Position numbers and translations under genes: made by a program | The notes under the pieces: model-generated | Told to the model about the DNA's origin: nothing | Databases searched by the model: none | What the model saw: only the letters and a program-made list of their open reading frames with translations | Assembly (NCBI RefSeq): GCF_000308475.2 | Contig: NZ_BAFT02000091.1 | Location: forward strand, 1 to 64,000 | Source of the DNA: Nocardia brasiliensis NBRC 14402 | GTDB taxonomy: Bacteria > Actinomycetota > Actinomycetes > Mycobacteriales > Mycobacteriaceae | Reading direction: 5' to 3' | Length of the DNA: 64,000 nt | Shown: positions 1 to 8,949 of the stretch, one piece after another | Layout: each line of letters starts with the position of its first letter | How positions within the stretch are numbered: the stretch's first letter is position 1

Positions 1-101
1 ATCACATATCCCCCGGAATCCATTGCGTCGCATGCGCGTTTTCGGCAGGCTCACAGATGCCGATCGGTGCCGGTGAGGCCCAGACGAAGGGACGACTGAC
101 G

Positions 102-512
102 ATGTCGGACGACGAGAAGCAGATCCGGGTCTTGATCGAGCGGTGGGCCGCAGCCGTGCACGCCGGCGACCTCGACACCGTCCTCGCCGATCACGCACCC
201 GACATCGTCATGTTCGACGTCCCGCCGCCGGACGAAGGACTGCGCGGTATCGACGCCTACCGCGCGGCCTGGCCCGGCTTCTTCGAATGGCAGGCCCAGG
301 GCGCGACCTTCGAGATCGTCTCCCTCGACATCACCGCGGGCGCCGACGTCGCCTTCGCGCACGCCCTGCTCCTGTGTGGCACCCCTGAAGAATTCGCCGA
401 GAACCCCGCCCGCCGCCTCCGCCTGACGCTGGGTCTGCGCAAGGAGAACGACCGCTGGACCGTCACCCACGAACACCACTCGTTCCCCGACGCCACCCTG
501 CCCCCGGTCTGA
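102..512 (+). CDS. SnoaL/DUF4440-like small protein (NTF2 fold)
   Basis: This 136-residue protein has the layout of the SnoaL/DUF4440 (SgcJ-like) NTF2-fold family. An N-terminal helix pair (IRVLIERWAAAVHAGDLDTV) is followed by DHAPDIVMFDVPPP, a central GIDAYRAAW segment and a C-terminal strand ending in WTVTHEHHSFP. Family members are small cytosolic proteins, some acting as isomerases or cyclases and many of unknown role, so no substrate can be assigned. The ATG at 102 was chosen over the in-frame ATG at 57 because a GAAGG ribosome-binding site lies just upstream and homologues begin near this point. It is monocistronic here, with no gene downstream on the same strand. Confidence 0.75.
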   Translation: MSDDEKQIRVLIERWAAAVHAGDLDTVLADHAPDIVMFDVPPPDEGLRGIDAYRAAWPGFFEWQAQGATFEIVSLDITAGADVAFAHALLLCGTPEEFAENPARRLRLTLGLRKENDRWTVTHEHHSFPDATLPPV

Positions 513-1039
513 AAGTGGGTGCGGCGGAACGCCCGCCCGGACTGTCCGGACCGAACGCGCCGCTTCCGGCGGGTGGACCAAGCGACAGATAGGTGGGGCT
601 TCACAGACCCCACCCGCTGTCCGCAGAGCGCATGGCCGTGCTCGGTCAGTCGGCCGTCGCCCACCGCCGCGGCATTTCGCCGGACGCGGCGGTGTTGCCG
701 ACTTCCCGCACGCTTTCCGTGTCTTCGCACCCGTTTCCGCATGGCACAGCGCGTGCGAGAACTCAGAAGTGGTGCGGCTGCACAGAACGGGTGCGGCGAC
801 GGCGAGGGACCACGAACCCGAGATCGGTTCCGGTCCCGAACGGTGGATAAGTTCGGCGACGAAACCGCAACGCGGCCGGTTCGGGTGCGAAGCAGCCGCG
901 GGCGGGTCCGAGGCGTGGCAGTCGTTGCGAACTCGCACTCGATGCAGACTTGCGCTCGGTGAACGATGTTGGGGCGCTTGGAGTTACGGACGGACTCGTT
1001 CCACGTGAATCATTGCGATGCCGAAGACGAGCGGCGCGG
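513..1039. other. Gene-free stretch with one short hairpin
   Basis: About 530 bases without a convincing gene. Open frames on both strands have arginine-rich, low-complexity translations and no recognisable domain. A 7-bp GC-rich inverted repeat (592-598 with 608-614, 9-base loop) lies 80 bases after the upstream stop and could be a terminator, though no T-tract follows. No promoter or operator was recognised. Confidence 0.5.
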
Positions 1040-1507
1040 TCAGTCGGGGTGCGGGCGGGATTGCCGGTAGCTGGCCTCGATCTGCTCGCGGAGGTGTTTT
1101 TCCGTATGCCGGATGGCAGGGCCGATGAAGGCGTGGATCACTCGATCGAGGAACCGGCCCGCGAAACCACCGGGGACCCGATAGTCGGCGGTGGCGCTGA
1201 CCTTCGTGGTTTCCGGGGTCAGCGCCTCGAAGTCCCAGCGGATCGATCCTTCGATGCCTTTGATGGCCCGCATGGTCACCCGGGAGCCGTCGATCCATTC
1301 GGTGGTGTCGGCGCGCAGGTGCAGAGTGGTCGGGCCGAGATGCAGTGCGGTGTCGAAAACCGCTCCGACACCGGAGGTTTGGTCACCTACCGGGGTGAAG
1401 TGCCGGATGCCGAACATCCATTTCGGGACGTTGCGATAGTCCGCGACGTAGGTGAAGGTGAAGTCCACCGGCGCTTTACACGCCGCGCTGTGCTCGACAT
1501 GCCCCAT
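1040..1507 (-). CDS. SRPBCC (polyketide cyclase/dehydrase-like) protein
   Basis: A 155-residue single-domain START/SRPBCC protein. It opens with the typical EHSAACKAPVDFTFTYVADY strand-helix, has an internal GVGAVFDTALHLG strand pair and ends with the long amphipathic C-terminal helix (RFLDRVIHAFIGPAIRHTEKHLREQIEAS) that closes the hydrophobic pocket. Such proteins bind lipids or aromatic polyketides; the ligand cannot be deduced. It stands alone, with gene-poor DNA on both sides, so it is not clearly part of a pathway. ATG start at 1507. Confidence 0.75.
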   Translation of the reverse strand: MGHVEHSAACKAPVDFTFTYVADYRNVPKWMFGIRHFTPVGDQTSGVGAVFDTALHLGPTTLHLRADTTEWIDGSRVTMRAIKGIEGSIRWDFEALTPETTKVSATADYRVPGGFAGRFLDRVIHAFIGPAIRHTEKHLREQIEASYRQSRPHPD

Positions 1508-1996
1508 GCTGCCCTCCTGCCGCGCCCCGCCTCCCCCGGTGCCGGCTCGACTCCCACGCCCGCACGTCGACGCGCTGTTTCATCGACTCGCCTCCCCGCC
1601 TCCGACCCTAGAGCACCGCACGGACCTGCGCCCGCGAACTCGATTGCCCGCCATTCATTTACCGGCGGCAAGCACCGCACCAGAAGCAGTCGACCGCGCG
1701 ACTCACCACGCTCGTTTGCGCCAGGGATCGAAGAACGAGCTCGATCCCGACGCCAAGGACCACTGCTGCACCGGCCCGAGCGATACTTGCACCCAGCGCA
1801 TTACGCGCCCGAGATACGTCTCGGACGCCGTCGACTCGAGGCGGCACCGCGAGTCTCCCGAGCACAATTCGGGGCCGGACGTCAGCAACCGGCGCCACGA
1901 GAGCCTTCCCTTCGCCTGCCGCGTGCTCGCGCAGTCAACCAGGCACTCTTCCCGAACCTAGTTGCGTGCCAGGCATTTACAGCCCGCCGTCCACTC
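1508..1996. other. Gene-free stretch
   Basis: About 490 bases between two minus-strand SRPBCC genes. GC is slightly below its neighbours and no open frame has a recognisable domain or actinobacterial codon-position bias. It presumably holds the promoter of the downstream SRPBCC gene (1507), but no clear -35/-10 pair or operator was found. Confidence 0.45.
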
Positions 1997-2446
1997 TCAC
2001 TCGGCCATCTCGTCCAGCACCGCACCCAGCCGGGTCAGCGTGGTCCGCCACCCGCGCTCCAGCGCATTGCGCGCCATCTTCTGCCTGCGGTTCTCGATGT
2101 CGAAACCGGTCTGGGTCAAGACGAGTCGGGTGCCGCGGCCCTGCGGCCGGATCGTCCAATCGACCACCCAGCGGGCCGGGTATTTGGCCCGCAGGTCTAC
2201 CCAGCTGACGGTCAGCTGCGCGCCGGGCTCGGCGACGAGGACCTCACAGGCGACCTCGCCGGGCGTCCGGGCGGGGATCTCGAAGATGAAATGGGTGCCG
2301 ACGGTCGCGGCGAACCCGGTCGAGCGGAGTAGCCAGCGTTCGATGAGGTCCGGTTCGGTCAGCGCGCGCCACACCTGTTGCGGCGGCACCGGAAAGAAGC
2401 TGCCGATCTCGACCGCCGCCGGATCCAGTTCCGCATCCGAGGTCAT
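1997..2446 (-). CDS. AHSA1-type SRPBCC protein
   Basis: 149 residues resembling the AHSA1 (activator of Hsp90 ATPase homologue) branch of SRPBCC proteins. The N-terminal IGSFFPVPPQQVWRALTEPD and LIERWLL motifs, central FEIPARTPGEVACEVLVAEP, and WTIRPQGRGTRLVLTQTGFD are the usual family landmarks, followed by a terminal helix. In bacteria this branch is often an uncharacterised ligand-binding protein or is paired with ArsR regulators; no ArsR gene is adjacent here. The stop is 60 bases from the next gene's start region. Function unknown beyond fold. Confidence 0.78.
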   Translation of the reverse strand: MTSDAELDPAAVEIGSFFPVPPQQVWRALTEPDLIERWLLRSTGFAATVGTHFIFEIPARTPGEVACEVLVAEPGAQLTVSWVDLRAKYPARWVVDWTIRPQGRGTRLVLTQTGFDIENRRQKMARNALERGWRTTLTRLGAVLDEMAE

Positions 2447-2505
2447 CGGCGCACCGCCGCAACGAATCCCACCATGCCACCAGCATTACATACGCCGGTG
2501 CGCGG

Positions 2506-3384
2506 TCAGTCCTCGTCGACGAGCGGCTCCCCGGCCGCGGCCCGCCGCACGTTCTCCCGGCCGTTGTCCTCTTCGGTGCGCCCGACCCGCCAGTAACCGG
2601 TGAAGGTGATCGAGTGCTTGTCGATACCGCGTTCCCGAACGAGATGCCTGCGGGTGAGTTTGACCAGATTCGCCTCGCCGGAAATCCACGCGTACGGCGC
2701 GCCGTCGGGGAACTCGGCGGCCTGTACCGCCGCCACCACCGCGTCACCGGGTCGCCGGTCGCCGCGGTGGATCCAGTCGATCCGCACGTCGCCCGCGGTG
2801 TCGAAGCGCTGCTCCTCGTCCGGACCCGAGACCTCGATGAACGCGCGCAGCACCGCGCCCGGGTCGAGCCCCTCGATGATGGAACCGATTGCGGGAATCG
2901 CGGATTCGTCGCCGACCACCAGCTGCCACGCCACCGCGGGCTCGGGACAGTACAGTGCGAACGGCGGGCACAGCATGCCGATCTCGGCGCCGGGCACCGC
3001 CTTGGCCGCCCAATCCGACGCAGGCCCAGCGTGTTCGGTGTGCAGGACGAAGTCGATGTCCAGTTCGCCGAGTTCGGGGCGTTGTGCACGCACGGTGTAG
3101 GTGCGCATCGGCGGCCGGATCGCGTCGGGCATGGCGAGATACCGGTGATACCAGCTCATCGCCTGATCGGCGCTGTCGAGCGGGGGCGGGACGACGGGCC
3201 GCCGCTGGCCCGGCAGCGGGAAGAAGACCTTGGTGTACTGATCGGGCCCGACGTTGATCAGCGCGTCCGGGTCCTGTCCGGTCAGCGTGATGCGGACCAT
3301 GTGCGGCGTCAGTTGAGCCACCCGGCTGACCTGTAGCGTCGCGTAGGCCATGGTCGGGCGGTTCGTGCGCGTCGTGGTTGCCAT
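2506..3384 (-). CDS. Siderophore-interacting protein (FAD-dependent ferric-siderophore reductase)
   Basis: 292 residues matching the SIP/ViuB family, which reduces cytosolic ferric siderophores with NAD(P)H and FAD to release iron. Visible are the FAD-binding front (MVRITLTGQDPDALINVGPD, then a Y-T-K-V-F-F segment), RTYTVRAQRPELGELDIDFV with the flavin-contacting R-x-Y-T motif, and the siderophore-interacting C-terminal domain (VGDESAIPAIGSIIEGL; WISGEANLVKLTRRHL). An IdeR-type iron box overlaps the ATG at 3384, so expression should rise under iron limitation. Because the box covers the start codon, either the mRNA is leaderless or translation begins at the in-frame ATG at 3351 (MAYATLQVSR), where many family members start. 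Confidence 0.9.
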   Translation of the reverse strand: MATTTRTNRPTMAYATLQVSRVAQLTPHMVRITLTGQDPDALINVGPDQYTKVFFPLPGQRRPVVPPPLDSADQAMSWYHRYLAMPDAIRPPMRTYTVRAQRPELGELDIDFVLHTEHAGPASDWAAKAVPGAEIGMLCPPFALYCPEPAVAWQLVVGDESAIPAIGSIIEGLDPGAVLRAFIEVSGPDEEQRFDTAGDVRIDWIHRGDRRPGDAVVAAVQAAEFPDGAPYAWISGEANLVKLTRRHLVRERGIDKHSITFTGYWRVGRTEEDNGRENVRRAAAGEPLVDED

Positions 3385-3402
3385 AAGGTTAGGCTAACCT
3401 GA
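3384..3402. promoter_or_regulatory. IdeR/DtxR iron box
   Basis: The 19-bp sequence TAAGGTTAGGCTAACCTGA matches the mycobacterial IdeR/DtxR consensus at 17 of 19 positions; the two deviations are symmetric (positions 2 and 18). Its first base is the A of the ATG of the siderophore-interacting reductase on the minus strand. Iron-loaded IdeR bound here would block transcription of that gene. The HAD gene on the plus strand starts about 120 bases away and could also be affected. Confidence 0.88.
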
Positions 3403-3522
3403 GCCACCGCCTCCACGCGAGGGGCTGCGCCGGATCGAGCCCCCAGTCGCCCAGCCACCCGGCCCGACCCGGCGGCCGCCCGATGCTCGGGTGCGGGCGT
3501 CCGGTGCGGCCGTTAGGGTCGG

Positions 3523-4131
3523 GTGGTGACCTGGACGGTGGGCTTCGACCTCGATATGACGCTGATCGATTCGCGGCCGGGAGTCGGCCGGGCCGTCGAC
3601 ATTCTCGCGGTGGAATTCGACGTGCCGCTGCGCGGCGCCGATTTCGCGGATCGACTCGGCCCGCCACTGGCCACGCTGCTCGCCGAAGCCGGCGCACCCG
3701 AAGAACTCGTCCCGGCCCTGGTCATCCGGTACCGCGAACTGTATCCGTCGATCGTGTCGAGCATTCCGGCCATGCCCGGGGCCGAGGCCGCGCTGGCAGC
3801 GGTCGACGCGCGCGGCGGGCGGGTGCTCGTGGTCACCGGCAAGCACGGTCCGCTCGCTCAGCTGCACATCGACGAACTCGGTTGGCGGATAGACCATCTC
3901 GCGGGTGACCTGTGGTCCGCGGGCAAGGCGAGCGTGCTGCGCGAGGAAGGCGCCCACCTTTTCGTCGGCGATCACGCCGGCGATATGCGCGGGGCGCAGG
4001 CCGCGGGTGTGCTCGCGGTCGGGGTCACCACCGGCCCGTGTGACGCCGCCGAACTGCGGGCCGCGGGGGCCGACGTCGTCCTCACCGATCTCACCGAGTT
4101 TCCCGAATGGCTTGCCGAACAGGCATTTTGA
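3523..4131 (+). CDS. HAD-superfamily phosphatase (phosphoglycolate-phosphatase-like)
   Basis: 202 residues with a complete HAD core: motif I FDLDMTLIDS (nucleophile and acid Asp), a small helical cap, motif III Lys in VTGKHGPLAQ, and motif IV VGDHAGDMRGAQAAG. The layout (cap type C1, GDHAGD) is that of phosphoglycolate-phosphatase-like and nucleotidase enzymes; the substrate is unknown. Tandem GTG codons at 3523 and 3526 are possible starts. There is no Shine-Dalgarno sequence, and a TAGGGT hexamer at 3514-3519 is well placed as a -10 box, so the transcript may be leaderless. The SDR gene follows after 14 bases, probably in the same operon. Confidence 0.82.
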   Translation: MVTWTVGFDLDMTLIDSRPGVGRAVDILAVEFDVPLRGADFADRLGPPLATLLAEAGAPEELVPALVIRYRELYPSIVSSIPAMPGAEAALAAVDARGGRVLVVTGKHGPLAQLHIDELGWRIDHLAGDLWSAGKASVLREEGAHLFVGDHAGDMRGAQAAGVLAVGVTTGPCDAAELRAAGADVVLTDLTEFPEWLAEQAF

Positions 4132-4145
4132 GAGAGGAGAACGCA

Positions 4146-4901
4146 GTGCAGGACCGGTTCACCGACAAGGTCGCCGTGGTGACGGGTGCGGCGCAGGGCA
4201 TCGGCGCGGCCACCGCGCTACAGCTGGCGGTCGAGGGCGCCGCGGTCGCCGTGCTCGACCGCAACGCCCCCGAGGACACCCTCGAACAGATCACGCGCGC
4301 GGGCGGCACCGCCCGCGGCTACGTCTGCGACGTCACCGACCGCGCGTCGGTCGAGTCGGTCTTCGATCAGATCGCCACCGATCTCGGTAGTCCCCAGATC
4401 CTGATCAACAACGCGGGCATCACACGCGACGACCTGTTCTTCCGGCTGGCCGAGGAGGACTGGAACGCGGTGCTCGCGGTGAACCTCACCGGTGCGTACC
4501 ACTGCGCGCAGGTCGCGCAGAAATACATGGTGGCCCAGCGCTACGGGAAGATCGTCTCGCTGTCGAGCCGGTCCGCGCTCGGCAATCGCGGTCAGGCCAA
4601 TTACGCCGCCGCCAAGGCCGGTATCCAGGGCCTGACCGCTACCCTCGCCATCGAACTCGGGCCGTACAACATCAACGTCAACGCCGTCGCGCCCGGCTAT
4701 ATCGCCACCGCGATGACCGCCGCGACCGCGAACCGCGTCGGCATGTCGGCCGAGGAACATCAGCAGTCGGTCGCCGAACGCACCCCGCTCGGCCGGGTCG
4801 GGCAGCCTGCCGAGGTCGCCGCGGTCATCGGGTTCCTCGCCAGCGACGCAGCGTCTTACGTCAGCGGCCAGACGCTCTACGTCAACGGCGGCGCGAGGTA
4901 G
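4146..4901 (+). CDS. Short-chain dehydrogenase/reductase, FabG-like
   Basis: 251-residue classical SDR. The NAD(P) motif TGAAQGIG, the NNAG motif (LINNAGITRDDLFFRL), the catalytic Ser-Tyr-Lys (SLSSRSALGNRGQANYAAAKAG) and the C-terminal YVNGGAR are all intact. The FabG-like features point to a 3-oxoacyl reductase or similar alcohol dehydrogenase. The GTG at 4146 is preferred because GAGAGGAGA (4132-4140) sits six bases before it; an upstream in-frame ATG at 4107 lies inside the HAD gene. It is probably cotranscribed with the HAD phosphatase. It converges on the next SDR with a 16-base gap. Confidence 0.85.
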   Translation: MQDRFTDKVAVVTGAAQGIGAATALQLAVEGAAVAVLDRNAPEDTLEQITRAGGTARGYVCDVTDRASVESVFDQIATDLGSPQILINNAGITRDDLFFRLAEEDWNAVLAVNLTGAYHCAQVAQKYMVAQRYGKIVSLSSRSALGNRGQANYAAAKAGIQGLTATLAIELGPYNINVNAVAPGYIATAMTAATANRVGMSAEEHQQSVAERTPLGRVGQPAEVAAVIGFLASDAASYVSGQTLYVNGGAR

Positions 4902-4917
4902 GCACGCGGCCGCGACG

Positions 4918-5637
4918 TCACCAGGGCAGCCGGCCCTGCCGGTCGAAATATCCACCGGTGGGGCCGTCCGGTCCCGCGGTGGCCAGCTCGATGATGGCGT
5001 CGGTGCCCTCGGTGACGGTCTGATAGCCGCCGTTGTTGTTGAAATCCGTTGCGGTGTAACCGGGATCGGCGGCGTTGAAGCGGATCTCGGGCAGCGCCCG
5101 CGAGTATTGCGACATGATCATGTTGAGCGCCGCCTTCGACGGGCTGTAGTTCAGGTTCGGCAGCGACGATTCCAGTCGTTCCGGGTCCGAGGTGACGGCC
5201 AGCGAGCCCATGCCGCTCGACACCATCACGACGCGCGGGTGCGCCGCCGCGCGCAGCAGTGGCAGGAACGCACGGGTCACCTGGACCGGCGCGAACACAT
5301 TGGTCTCGAAGACCGGACGCAGGTCCTCGGCCTGCGTCTGCTCCGGGGCCAGGAAGTTGCCGGGGATACCCGCGTTGTTGATCAGCACGTCCAGCGCCTG
5401 CGTCCGCTCCCGTACCGCGGCGACCGCAGCCTCGATCGAGGCGACCGACGTCACGTCCAGCTGCACGAACTCGACGTTCCAACCCTGCTCGGTCAGTTCG
5501 GCCGCCGCCCGCTTGCCGCGCTCGGCGTCCCGTGCGCCGAGGAACACCTGCCAGCCCAGTTCGCCCAGCCTGCGGACGGTCTCCCGGCCGAGGCCCTTGT
5601 TCGCTCCGGTCACCAGTGCCGTTGTCGTCGTCGTCAT
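4918..5637 (-). CDS. Short-chain dehydrogenase (carbonyl-reductase-like)
   Basis: 239-residue SDR with TGANKGLGRETVRRLGELG at the N-terminus (the GxNKGxG variant of the carbonyl-reductase branch), DVLINNAGIPGNF, and SSGMGSLA followed by the YSPSKAALN Tyr-Lys pair. The C-terminus ends in PTGGYFDRQGRLPW, also usual for this branch. It likely reduces a small ketone or aldehyde with NADPH. It is transcribed divergently from the XRE regulator at 5738, an arrangement common for MmyB-type regulators and their target SDR, with a palindrome between them. Confidence 0.85.
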   Translation of the reverse strand: MTTTTTALVTGANKGLGRETVRRLGELGWQVFLGARDAERGKRAAAELTEQGWNVEFVQLDVTSVASIEAAVAAVRERTQALDVLINNAGIPGNFLAPEQTQAEDLRPVFETNVFAPVQVTRAFLPLLRAAAHPRVVMVSSGMGSLAVTSDPERLESSLPNLNYSPSKAALNMIMSQYSRALPEIRFNAADPGYTATDFNNNGGYQTVTEGTDAIIELATAGPDGPTGGYFDRQGRLPW

Positions 5638-5659
5638 ACGTTCAGCTTTGGCGTCCGGA

Positions 5660-5675
5660 CCCTGTCTGAACAGGG
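5660..5675. promoter_or_regulatory. Candidate operator palindrome
   Basis: CCCTGTCTGAACAGGG has perfect 6-bp arms with a 4-base spacer. It lies in the 100-base gap between the divergent SDR (start 5637) and the XRE regulator (start 5738), where a local regulator would act on both promoters. That it is the binding site of this XRE protein is inferred from position only. Confidence 0.5.
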
Positions 5676-5737
5676 CGGGCTCGTCATGGGATCAGCGGTA
5701 CCACCCCGTGCCGCGCCGGGTGCGGGATGATCGGACG

Positions 5738-6586
5738 ATGGACCGTGCCGAACTCGCCGCCCTGCTCCGGCAGGCCCGCGGCCGGACACAGCCGCGCGAT
5801 GTCGGCCTGCCCGCGGGGCTGCGGCGCCAGGTGTCCGGTTTGCGCCGCGAGGAGGTGGCGCAGCTGGCGGGCATCAGCGTCGACTATGTGGTGCGGCTCG
5901 AGCAGGGCCGTGGCCCGCACCCGTCCACTGCGGTGCTGGCCGCGCTGGCACGTGCGTTGCGGCTGAACGACAACGATCGCAACCTGCTCTTCCAACTCGG
6001 CGGGGCCGCCCCGCCGCAGGCCGGTCATATCGCGATGGTGGTGCGGCCCAGCGTTTTACGACTGCTGGATCGGATGTCCGACCTGCCCGCACTGGTGATG
6101 TCTGCGAAAAGCGATGTGCTGGCCTGGAATTCGATGGCCATCGCGCTGCTCGGCGACTTCTCCGCGTGGCCGGTCCCGCAACGCAATATGATCTGGCAGT
6201 GCTTCCTCGGCACCGAGATGAGCCGAGTCCGGCACACACCCGAAGAGGTCCGCATGATCGGCGGGTACGGCGTCGGCACCCTGCGCAGCGCGAAAGCCCG
6301 CTACCCGACCGACCCGGATCTCGATCGACTGATCACCGAACTCCGCAGGCGCAGTGCAGAATTCGAACAGCTCTGGCGCGAACGGCCATCCAGCCTGTGG
6401 CGCACTGCCACCAAGACCATCGATCACCCCGAATTCGGCCCTCTCGTCGTCGAATGCGACACCCTCCTGGTCCCCGATGCCGACCAAACCGTAGTCGTCT
6501 ACTCCGCCGAACCGAACACTCCCGCCGCCTCCGCCCTCGACCTCCTCCGCGTCACCGGCACCCAGCAGTTCAGCGAGCCCCGCTGA
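5738..6586 (+). CDS. XRE-family regulator with MmyB-like ligand-binding domain
   Basis: 282 residues. The N-terminal helix-turn-helix (about 10-70) contains GLRREEVAQLAGISVDYVVR and LEQGRGPHPSTAVLAALARA, the hallmark of this family. The remainder is an MmyB-like PAS-type domain (LVMSAKSDVLAWNSMAIALL; GVGTLRSAKARYPTDPDLDR) thought to sense small, possibly fatty-acid-like ligands. The ATG at 5738 is the first codon that yields the family's usual MDRAELAALLRQAR start. It is divergent from the SDR at 4918-5637 and probably represses it. Confidence 0.88.
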   Translation: MDRAELAALLRQARGRTQPRDVGLPAGLRRQVSGLRREEVAQLAGISVDYVVRLEQGRGPHPSTAVLAALARALRLNDNDRNLLFQLGGAAPPQAGHIAMVVRPSVLRLLDRMSDLPALVMSAKSDVLAWNSMAIALLGDFSAWPVPQRNMIWQCFLGTEMSRVRHTPEEVRMIGGYGVGTLRSAKARYPTDPDLDRLITELRRRSAEFEQLWRERPSSLWRTATKTIDHPEFGPLVVECDTLLVPDADQTVVVYSAEPNTPAASALDLLRVTGTQQFSEPR

Positions 6587-6623
6587 ACTGCCGGACACGG
6601 ATCGATGGCGTGACCCCGGAGAC

Positions 6624-8906
6624 CTATGCCGCCTTGTACCGGCGCAGGTATTCGCCGGTGAGGGAACGGGGGTCGGTGAGGAGGTCGGCGGGGGTGCCGG
6701 TGAAGACGACCTCGCCGCCGGCCTTGCCGCCGTCGGGGCCCAGGTCGATCACCCAGTCGGAGTGGGCGACGACGTCGAGATTGTGTTCGATGACGACGAC
6801 GGTGTTGCCGCGCTCGACCAAGCCGTCGAGCAGGGCGAGCAGGGTGTCGACATCGGACATGTGCAGGCCGGTGGTGGGTTCGTCGAGCACGTAGACGCTG
6901 CCGGTATTGCCCAGCTGGGTGGCGAGTTTGATGCGCTGCCGCTCGCCGCCGGACAGGGTGCTCATCGCCTGGCCGAGGCTCAGGTAGTCCAGGCCGACCT
7001 CGTTCATGGTGCGCAGCTTGGCGTTCAGTGCCTTCTCCGGGAAGAACGCGAGCGCTTCCTCGGCCGTCAGCTCCAGCACATCCGCGATCGACTTGCCGCG
7101 CAAGGTGAGTGCGAGCACGTCGTCGGAGAAGCGCCGCCCGTCGCAGGCATCGCAGTGCGTGGTCACCGGATCCATGTAGGCGATCTCGGTGATGATGACG
7201 CCGCGCCCCTCGCACTGCTTGCAGGCACCCGCCGAATTGAAGCTGAACAACCCCGGCGACTCCCCCGTCGCCTTGGCGAACAACTTGCGGATCGGGTCCA
7301 TCAATCCCAGATACGTTGCGGGAGTGGAACGTGACGATGCGCCGATGGCCGACTGATCCACGAAGATCACCTCCGGGCGCTCGACCACGAAGACGTCCCG
7401 GATCAGGCTGCTCTTGCCGGAACCCGCCACACCGGTGATCGAGGTCAGCACGCCGGTCGGGATGCCGACGGTCACGTCCTTCAGGTTGTGCACGGTGGCG
7501 TGCTCGATCAGCAACTCCCCCTCGGCCTTCCGGAAGTCTTGCTTCACCGTGAAAGGCCGGCGCAGCCCGGCGCCGGTCGGTGTATCGGCCGCGCGCAATT
7601 CCTCGAAGCTGCCCTCGAACACCACCCGGCCGCCGTGCAGGCCCGCCCGCGGACCGACGTCCACGATATGGTCGGCGATCTGGATCACGTCGGGATCGTG
7701 CTCGACCACGAGCACCGTGTTCCCCTTGTCCCGCAAGGCTTTCAGCAGATCGTTCAACCGGCCCACGTCGCGCGGATGCAGTCCGACACTCGGCTCGTCG
7801 AAGATGTAGGTCATGCCGATCAACGTGCTCGACAGGTGCTTGATCATCTTGAGCCGCTGCCCTTCACCGCCGGACAGCGTCGAGGTCGCCCGGTCCAGGC
7901 TGAGGTAGCCCAGCCCGATATCGGCCACCCGCTGCAGCGCGGTGCGGATCGCGGCGGCCAGCCCGACCGCGGCCGGGTCGGTGATCTCGTCCAGTACCGC
8001 CATCAGATCGGTGATCTGCAGCGCCGCCCAGTCGGCGATATTGCGGCCGTCGATCTTCGTGGCCAGCGCCGCCGCGTTCAGCCGGGCGCCGTGGCAGGTC
8101 CCGCAGACGCCCTCGGTGAGGAACTGCTGGATCTGGGCCCGGGTCTTCTCGCTGAGGCCGGAGGTGTCGCGTTGCAGTTTGGTGCGGGTGAACTTGGCGG
8201 CGATGCCCTCGTAGTCCGCTTTCCAGGTGCCCTTGGCGAAGGTGAGTTCCACCTTGCCGCCGGTACCGTGCAACAGATCCGCGAATTCGGCCTCGGTGTA
8301 GTCGGCGATCTTCTTGTCCAGATCGAATCGCCCCGAATTGCCGTACAGCTGCCAGTCGCCGCTGCCGACGCCGTAGCCGGGCAACAGGATCGCGCCCTCG
8401 TTGAGCGACTTGCTGCGATCCAGCAGGCGGTCCGGGTCGACCCGCACCGAGACGCCGAGGCCGTCGCAGTCCGGGCACATGCCCTGCGGCACATTGAACG
8501 AATAGTGATAGACGAATCCGGCCGACGGGGCGCCGAAGCGAGCGAACATGGCACGCACCATGGAGAAGATGTCGGTCATCGTGCCGACGGTCGAGCGCGG
8601 GCCGCCGCCGACCGGCTGCTGGTCGATGATCACCGGCGCGGTGAGATTCTCCATCGCCTCCGCGTGCGGGCGCTCGTAGCGCGGCAGGAAGTTGAGGATG
8701 AACGCGGGGAACGTCGCATAGAGCTGCCGCTGCGATTCCACGGCGATGGTGTCGAACACGATCGACGACTTGCCGGAACCGGACACCCCGGTGAAAACGG
8801 TGATCTTGTTCTTGGGGATGTCCAGCGACACATTGCGCAGGTTGTGCTCACTGGCTCCGAGCAACCGGATGACATCGGTGCCGGGAGCGGTTTCGGCGAA
8901 AGGCAT
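6624..8906 (-). CDS. Short UvrA paralogue (DrrC-like ABC ATPase)
   Basis: 760 residues, roughly 200 shorter than canonical UvrA. Two ABC modules are complete: Walker A GVSGSGKSS near the N-terminus and GVAGSGKSS in the second half, each with an LSGGE/Q signature and YIFDEPSVGLHP or YVLDEPTTGLHM Walker B. Zinc-finger cysteines are visible (CPDC, CGTC, CKQC, CDAC), but the UvrB-binding and full insertion domains appear trimmed. This size class includes DrrC, which protects Streptomyces peucetius from daunorubicin by acting on drug-bound DNA. No UvrB/UvrC is nearby. It may provide resistance to a DNA-binding compound; the large biosynthetic cluster is 20 kb away, so a link is only conjecture. 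A CRP-type site lies 44 bases upstream. Confidence 0.85.
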   Translation of the reverse strand: MPFAETAPGTDVIRLLGASEHNLRNVSLDIPKNKITVFTGVSGSGKSSIVFDTIAVESQRQLYATFPAFILNFLPRYERPHAEAMENLTAPVIIDQQPVGGGPRSTVGTMTDIFSMVRAMFARFGAPSAGFVYHYSFNVPQGMCPDCDGLGVSVRVDPDRLLDRSKSLNEGAILLPGYGVGSGDWQLYGNSGRFDLDKKIADYTEAEFADLLHGTGGKVELTFAKGTWKADYEGIAAKFTRTKLQRDTSGLSEKTRAQIQQFLTEGVCGTCHGARLNAAALATKIDGRNIADWAALQITDLMAVLDEITDPAAVGLAAAIRTALQRVADIGLGYLSLDRATSTLSGGEGQRLKMIKHLSSTLIGMTYIFDEPSVGLHPRDVGRLNDLLKALRDKGNTVLVVEHDPDVIQIADHIVDVGPRAGLHGGRVVFEGSFEELRAADTPTGAGLRRPFTVKQDFRKAEGELLIEHATVHNLKDVTVGIPTGVLTSITGVAGSGKSSLIRDVFVVERPEVIFVDQSAIGASSRSTPATYLGLMDPIRKLFAKATGESPGLFSFNSAGACKQCEGRGVIITEIAYMDPVTTHCDACDGRRFSDDVLALTLRGKSIADVLELTAEEALAFFPEKALNAKLRTMNEVGLDYLSLGQAMSTLSGGERQRIKLATQLGNTGSVYVLDEPTTGLHMSDVDTLLALLDGLVERGNTVVVIEHNLDVVAHSDWVIDLGPDGGKAGGEVVFTGTPADLLTDPRSLTGEYLRRYKAA

Positions 8907-8949
8907 ACGAACACCATGCCACCCGGCACCGACAAAATACCCACGGCAT

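Noticed and set aside
519..962. Open frames on both strands in the gap after the SnoaL-like gene
   Set aside because: Translations are Arg- and Ala-rich with no domain and no ribosome-binding site; typical spurious frames of GC-rich DNA.
950..2332. Long plus-strand open frame over the SRPBCC genes
   Set aside because: It is antisense to two well-supported genes and has no recognisable motif.
6624..8906. Self-resistance gene for the large cluster
   Set aside because: The UvrA-like gene lies more than 20 kb from the cluster with unrelated genes between them, so a resistance link is not supported.
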